A stretch of 20,780 nt of DNA from Bacteroidota bacterium (GTDB lineage: Bacteria; Bacteroidota; Bacteroidia; Flavobacteriales_D; Crocinitomicaceae). Made by a program: the position numbers and the translations under genes. Of this stretch, positions 17,384-20,780 are shown piece after piece. Location: positions 1-20,780 of the forward strand of contig VGML01000015.1 of assembly GCA_016866415.1 (NCBI GenBank), written 5' to 3'. How positions within the stretch are numbered: the stretch's first letter is position 1; each line of letters begins with the position of its first letter. Under the pieces are notes generated by a model. It was not told where the DNA came from. It did no database searches and saw only the letters and a program-made list of their open reading frames with translations.

Positions 17384-17636
17384 CAGTTTTCAACTTAATA
17401 AGCATCTTAATAAGAACTTGAATGAGCCATTAAATATCGACACATTCCGGTCCGGAGATCAAAAGGAATTTGAAAAACTTGTAATTCAATTTAAAAATCA
17501 AGTCTTTAATTTATGTGCTTATCTATTAAACAACAAAACGGAAGCTGAAGATGCCACGCAAGAAGTCTTTGTCTTGATTTATCAATCGTTAAACAATTTT
17601 AAAGGGGATTCAAAAATTTCAACATGTTCAATTTGA
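17364..17636 (+). pseudogene. Truncated ECF-type RNA polymerase sigma factor (5' part only)
   Basis: The frame encodes the first part of a sigma-70 family (ECF-like) factor: FRSGDQKEFEKLVIQFKNQV, then NLCAYLLNNKTEAEDATQEV and FVLIYQSLNNFKGDSKIST, which is region 2.1-2.2 leading into the promoter-melting segment, normally ...STWLYRIA. At exactly that point the sequence changes to CSI and stops. The rest of region 2 and all of region 4, needed for promoter recognition, are missing, so a functional sigma factor is not expected. The start is uncertain: ATG at 17364 overlaps the acetyltransferase gene by 20 nt, while a TTG at 17418 would give a more typical N-terminus. Homologous sequence ends at about 17618-17626, inside the junction with the convergent fragment. 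Confidence 0.82.
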
Positions 17637-17752
17637 GCTCCAGTAAAGAAAATCGTCGCTTTTTTAATAGGAGCTGTAACATTAACTTCCTTTTGAGCAA
17701 ATGAATTTCCTGCCGTCATCGCACACAACAGCAAAAAGGATATATTTTTCAT
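17582..17752 (-). pseudogene. Truncated exported protein, probable DUF4139/MuiA-like N-terminus
   Basis: From the ATG at 17752 the frame encodes a signal peptide (MKNISFLLLCAMTAGNSFA, cleavage before Q20) and then VNVTAPIKKATIFFTGAQIE. The last part strongly resembles the start of DUF4139 (mucoidy inhibitor MuiA-like) proteins, which begin with a beta-strand of the type ATVFxxGAQ and normally run to more than 500 residues. After about residue 43 the frame reads antisense into the sigma-factor fragment (EIFESPLKLFND) and stops at 17582, so only the export signal and first strand survive. An in-frame ATG at 17788 is unlikely because it would precede the signal peptide. The family call rests on about 20 residues. 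Confidence 0.65.
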
Positions 17753-17833
17753 AATTTTTGGATTAAAAGACAAATTAAAGATGCACATACACTTGGTTTT
17801 CCATAAAGTTCATTTGAATTGCGAACAAAATAA

Positions 17834-17861
17834 TTGCGAATTACTAGTTATTAATTCGCAA
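17834..17861. terminator. Inverted repeat, probable terminator of the TPR-PD40 gene
   Basis: Perfect 10-bp arms, TTGCGAATTA (17834-17843) and TAATTCGCAA (17852-17861), surround an 8-nt loop. In the minus direction the hairpin begins 24 nt after the stop of the TPR-PD40 gene and is followed by the T-rich ATTATTTTGTT; in the plus direction it is followed by CTAAACGTTTTTTCG. It could act both ways. The stem is AT-rich, so termination strength is uncertain. TTGCGAA also occurs once more just outside the left arm (from 17817). Confidence 0.5.
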
Positions 17862-17884
17862 CTAAACGTTTTTTCGTTCTTAAA

Positions 17885-19261
17885 TTATTTCAAAAACGGT
17901 AAATCAAGTCCAGTTAAATCTACTTCAAATACGTTGTAGTTAAATATACCGTCGTTTTCACTAATTCCAGCCAATACAGCCTTGTTCAACTCGGGATAAT
18001 ATTGAAAATGCGTGTCATCATTAACCGTATTGAAAGCCGCACCTAAGTTGATCGGAGCGCCCCATTTTCCACCAACATTTTCGGAATAATAAATATCATA
18101 ACCGCCCATACCTGGAAGTGCGTCTGAACTGAAAAATAAGAATCTCCCATCACCCGAAACAAAAGGGGTTGTTTCGCGTCCGGTTGTATTTATGACATCA
18201 GGCAAAAGTTTGATTTCTTCAGAAAAAATCCCATTCTTTTTTTCAACTGAATAAATATCTGTCATTTTTTTTGTCGCATTTTTATCAGAAACGAAATAAA
18301 GTGTTTGCACAAAATTATCTTCATCGATGTATAGGGAATCTGTTATACAAGCAGCTCCTTCAAAAAATGTAGTGTTTATCGTCTTACTTTTTATAATTTC
18401 CATACCGGCAAAAACACCTGGATCATCAGCTGTCATTTCGTATAAATCGGAACTTTGAGTCGTTTTTTCTTTTGAAGCAGAGGTATTTAATGTTCCCAAA
18501 GCATAGAGCCCATCGCGTGAAATGTAATTTAAGGCATCAAAACCTTCTGTGTTAATTCCCTCCATTAATTCAGGAACCAGCACATATTCTCCTGATAATG
18601 AATCTTTTTCAGCGTAGTAAATATCTTCGAAGAAAATTTGATCATCAGGATTCAAATTACCTCCTGTTGTTTCGGGTTGCCGAGCCGTGAAAAAGAACTT
18701 TCTTCCCTTATCGATGAAAATTGGACCATATTCATCATATTTCGTATTGACTGATAAGGGTTTGCGTAAATTTTTAACTCCATTTTTTGTTTCGTTTAAT
18801 GCAAATTCACATTGAGAAATAAAGGATGGAATCTCAAACTCTTTTGCGGTTCGATCTCCGAGGAGTTCTTTCGATTTTTTATAAAAGGTCAAAGCCTGAT
18901 CGATTAAATTTAGATTATGATAAACCTTTGCGGCAAGAAAATATACTTCTCCATCTGCTTTACTTGAAGCTTTAGAAATAGCCTCGTCGATATGTTGCTT
19001 TGCATCGGAAAAATTATTTAGGTCATATTCTGTTGTTGCTAACTGGTAAAGAGCCTTCCAAGAATTTGGATCCACTGTATTTGCTTGTTTGAATAACATA
19101 AAAGCGTCATAGGTTCGACCTAAATTATATTTTTCAATTCCGTCATTTATGTATTTTGAACATTTTAGTTTATTCATTGCGGAAGTTTCTTGGCCGTAAG
19201 AAATAAATACATTCCCGAAACAAAAAAGAATGATATAGAATGATAAAGGAATTCGATTCAT
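17885..19261 (-). CDS. Exported TPR-PD40 (beta-propeller) protein without OmpA domain
   Basis: The ATG at 19261 begins a signal peptide (MNRIPLSFYIILFCFGNVFI, cleavage after SYG, before Q24); the longer frame from 19315 adds an unlikely hydrophobic leader. The mature protein (458 codons in all) has about three tetratricopeptide-like helical repeats (from KYINDGIEKYNLGRTYDAF to QALTFYKKSKELL), then a WD40-like PD40 propeller: YGPIFIDKGRKFFFTARQPE, DGLYALGTLN, DGRFLFFSSDALPGMGGYDI. It ends at GLDLPFLK, shortly after the propeller. Longer Bacteroidota relatives, including the type IX component PorE, continue with a carboxypeptidase-regulatory-like domain and a peptidoglycan-binding OmpA domain, absent here. 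A periplasmic scaffold or sensor role is possible, not shown. Confidence 0.82.
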   Translation of the reverse strand: MNRIPLSFYIILFCFGNVFISYGQETSAMNKLKCSKYINDGIEKYNLGRTYDAFMLFKQANTVDPNSWKALYQLATTEYDLNNFSDAKQHIDEAISKASSKADGEVYFLAAKVYHNLNLIDQALTFYKKSKELLGDRTAKEFEIPSFISQCEFALNETKNGVKNLRKPLSVNTKYDEYGPIFIDKGRKFFFTARQPETTGGNLNPDDQIFFEDIYYAEKDSLSGEYVLVPELMEGINTEGFDALNYISRDGLYALGTLNTSASKEKTTQSSDLYEMTADDPGVFAGMEIIKSKTINTTFFEGAACITDSLYIDEDNFVQTLYFVSDKNATKKMTDIYSVEKKNGIFSEEIKLLPDVINTTGRETTPFVSGDGRFLFFSSDALPGMGGYDIYYSENVGGKWGAPINLGAAFNTVNDDTHFQYYPELNKAVLAGISENDGIFNYNVFEVDLTGLDLPFLK

Positions 19262-19282
19262 ATTCGATTTATAATTAAAAAA

Positions 19283-19290
19283 CAAAATAA
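19283..19290 (-). promoter_or_regulatory. Weak candidate promoter of the TPR-PD40 gene
   Basis: The minus strand reads TTATTTTG, one mismatch from TAnnTTTG, ending about 21 nt before the ATG at 19261. A GTTG roughly 20 nt further upstream is a poor -33 match. The 103-nt gap to the cupin stop would allow a separate promoter. Confidence 0.25.
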
Positions 19291-19364
19291 GTAAAAGTAA
19301 TGATACGATCAACAAGTCTTTTTTTTAAACTTACAAGATCATCATGTTAAAAACTAACCGCTTA

Positions 19365-19754
19365 TCAGAAATCGGACCATTCAACAAAAAATCGGTCTTT
19401 TCCATCAAACATCGGACTTTGAATTGAAATAACTTTCAATGGTTTTTTACTTGTCACAACAACGCTATGAATCGTGTTTTTTGGAATACTAACTTGTATT
19501 CCAGCTCGTAATTTGATTTTTTGCTCTCCTAATGTCATTTTACCTTTACCCGAAAGCACGACGATGCACTCAGAATGTTCTTTGTGATAATGATGTATAA
19601 CTTGTTTTTTTATGGCAATGAAAAAGGTTGATTGCAACGAATCCTCTGCAATTTTTTCAGAATAAATATTTTCAAATGCGGGTAGTTCTTTCTTTTTCCA
19701 ATCTACTTGACCTTGAATAAAAATCGGAAAAAAGATTAACAGAAAAAATTTCAT
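19365..19754 (-). CDS. Secreted single-domain cupin
   Basis: A 129-residue exported protein: signal peptide MKFFLLIFFPIFIQG with cleavage before Q16, then one cupin beta-barrel. Cupin motif 1 is intact (H55-Y-H57-x4-E62-x6-G69), and motif 2 is present (G85-x5-P91-x4-H96), giving the usual 3-His/1-Glu metal site. The short linker between motifs is typical of small cupins, whose members range from enzymes to sensors, so no substrate can be named. I use the ATG at 19754 rather than the TTG at 19757 just before it: the ATG shares one base with the stop of the upstream cyclotransferase gene (TGATG), indicating translational coupling. Confidence 0.82.
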   Translation of the reverse strand: MKFFLLIFFPIFIQGQVDWKKKELPAFENIYSEKIAEDSLQSTFFIAIKKQVIHHYHKEHSECIVVLSGKGKMTLGEQKIKLRAGIQVSIPKNTIHSVVVTSKKPLKVISIQSPMFDGKDRFFVEWSDF

Positions 19755-20779
19755 CAAATCGGACGTTTGTTGAATTTAACTTCAAACAATTTCGGCCAAT
19801 ATTTTCCAGTTAAATAAGTTTTTTTTGATGCTTTATTCCAAGCGATTCCATTTAATACTTCGCCATTTCCTTTTCCTTGTTTAACGACTTCTGATGCATC
19901 GATGTATGCAAGAACCTTTCCCGTTTGAGGATCAATAACTGCAATATTGCTGCTAGTCCAAATATTCGCATAGATTTTTCCGTCAATATATTCTAATTCA
20001 TTCAAGTAATTCAATGGACCTTGATCAGTATATATTTCGATGGTCTTTACAATTTCAAATGTTTTAGGATCCCGAAAATAAATTCGCTCTGAGCCATCTG
20101 ACATAATCAAGTTTTTATCATCGTGACAAAGTCCCCAACCTTCACCGGTATATTTTAGTTCTCGTAACACTGAAAAGGTATTCTTATCGTACACATAACA
20201 CGTTCCGTTTTTCCATGTCAATTGAAAAAGTTCGGCGCCAAAAATTGAAATCCCTTCGCCAAAATATGATGCGTCCAAAGCAGATTTGCGCTTCATTTCA
20301 CCCGAATTTAAATCAACTTCTGCAACCAATGTTTGACCACTTTGAGTTGGGTCTCCAGTTCCTTCGAATAACTTGGCTCCATCGAATTCGAGTCCCTGGG
20401 TAAAACTACTTTCCAAATGAGGGTATTCCTTTACAATTTGTGCCGACCATTTTTCAGGCGTGACATCTGAAAGAACTCTTAAAACCCGCTGTTCTGTCTG
20501 AATCATTCCATTTGACATTGTCCCATTCAGAACAATTGCGTATGCGCCAACATTCAGTTTGGATGTTTTAAATACATAGGACAGCTTTCCAGAAGGTATT
20601 GTCCAAGATTTAACTTCTTCTCCGTTAATTTCAAGTGAAAGATCCTTCAAATCATCATGAACTTCAAAATTTAATGGAATCGATTGTCCAAGTTTAACAG
20701 CAACATTATCCTGTAAATCAAATGTAAAAGCACTTTCAGAATCGTTATCATTTCCTCGAATTGCAGGAACTACTAATGC
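19754..20779 (-). CDS. Glutaminyl-peptide cyclotransferase, beta-propeller type (5' end outside window)
   Basis: This enzyme converts N-terminal glutamine of proteins into pyroglutamate, releasing ammonia. The sequence matches the plant/bacterial beta-propeller class: FTQGLEFDGAKLFEGTG, then YFGEGISIFGAELFQLTWKN, YTGEGWGLCHDDKNLIMSDG, LNELEYIDGKIYANIW and EVLNGIAWNKASKKTYLTGK. The reading frame stays open to the window edge (upstream residues include AIRGNDNDSESAFTFDLQDN); a TTG at 20650 is internal. The first about 100 visible residues, before EYPHLESSFTQGL, look like an Ig-like beta domain, with LGQSIPLNFEVHDDLKDLSL, preceding the catalytic propeller. The start is not visible, so a lipoprotein or signal peptide cannot be confirmed. 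The stop overlaps the cupin ATG. Confidence 0.92.
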   Translation of the reverse strand, partial: ALVVPAIRGNDNDSESAFTFDLQDNVAVKLGQSIPLNFEVHDDLKDLSLEINGEEVKSWTIPSGKLSYVFKTSKLNVGAYAIVLNGTMSNGMIQTEQRVLRVLSDVTPEKWSAQIVKEYPHLESSFTQGLEFDGAKLFEGTGDPTQSGQTLVAEVDLNSGEMKRKSALDASYFGEGISIFGAELFQLTWKNGTCYVYDKNTFSVLRELKYTGEGWGLCHDDKNLIMSDGSERIYFRDPKTFEIVKTIEIYTDQGPLNYLNELEYIDGKIYANIWTSSNIAVIDPQTGKVLAYIDASEVVKQGKGNGEVLNGIAWNKASKKTYLTGKYWPKLFEVKFNKRPI

Positions 20780-20780
20780 C

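Noticed and set aside
17364..17420. Frame from ATG 17364 as a true extended N-terminus of the sigma factor
   Set aside because: Residues before NEPLNIDTFRSGD do not resemble sigma factors and overlap the acetyltransferase 3' end; the real start is probably further in, perhaps TTG at 17418.
17797..17884. Short repeats of TTGCGAA as possible attachment or insertion-sequence ends
   Set aside because: Two copies form the arms of a terminator-like hairpin and the third is only 10 nt away; there is no transposase, target duplication or integrase nearby.
1..20780. Search for CRISPR arrays, tRNA or rRNA genes, prophage, toxin-antitoxin or defence islands
   Set aside because: No regularly spaced repeats, cloverleaf-like segments or such protein families are visible; the window is nearly filled with housekeeping and envelope genes.

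Overview
The window is an AT-rich chromosomal segment from a member of the Bacteroidota, most likely Flavobacteriales. The evidence is a full-length SprA (the very large outer-membrane channel of the type IX secretion/gliding machinery) directly behind ruvA, a DUF4286 protein paired with rsmA, promoter boxes of the Bacteroidota type (TAnnTTTG), and exported proteins whose predicted signal peptides are all followed by glutamine. A Crocinitomicaceae/Fluviicola-like source is a guess from protein flavour only.

Layout. (1) 1-3860, plus strand: 3' part of ruvB, queG (tRNA queuosine), then, behind its own promoter, kynurenine 3-monooxygenase and an unidentified exported protein. (2) 3857-6663, minus strand: a possible 27-residue leucine-zipper ORF, DUF4286 and rsmA (overlapping ATGA), metF, and a small exported protein of unknown function that converges with the plus-strand block on a shared TTAA stop. 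(3) 6775-17383, plus strand: maeB, ruvA, sprA and an SSAT-like acetyltransferase, spaced +2, 0 and -4 nt, so probably one operon. (4) 17364-17752: the first part of an ECF-type sigma factor (plus) is fused tail-to-tail with the first part of a probable DUF4139 protein (minus); both lose their 3' ends within about 14 bases centred on the palindrome AACATGTT. This is either a real deletion or inversion scar or an assembly misjoin. (5) 17885-20780, minus strand: a glutaminyl-peptide cyclotransferase running off the window edge, a secreted cupin coupled to it (TGATG), and a TPR-PD40 exported protein with a hairpin after its stop.

Most genes are housekeeping: Holliday-junction processing, tRNA and rRNA modification, one-carbon metabolism, malate decarboxylation. 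The themes linking genes are secretion and the envelope: sprA, the TPR-PD40 protein (similar to the N-terminal part of PorE-type proteins), and a cyclotransferase that could cap the N-terminal glutamine that all six other exported proteins here are predicted to expose. I see no CRISPR array, tRNA, rRNA, insertion sequence or phage gene, and no clearly new multi-gene system. The points most worth checking are the sigma/DUF4139 junction, the glutamine pattern and the possible zipper microprotein.
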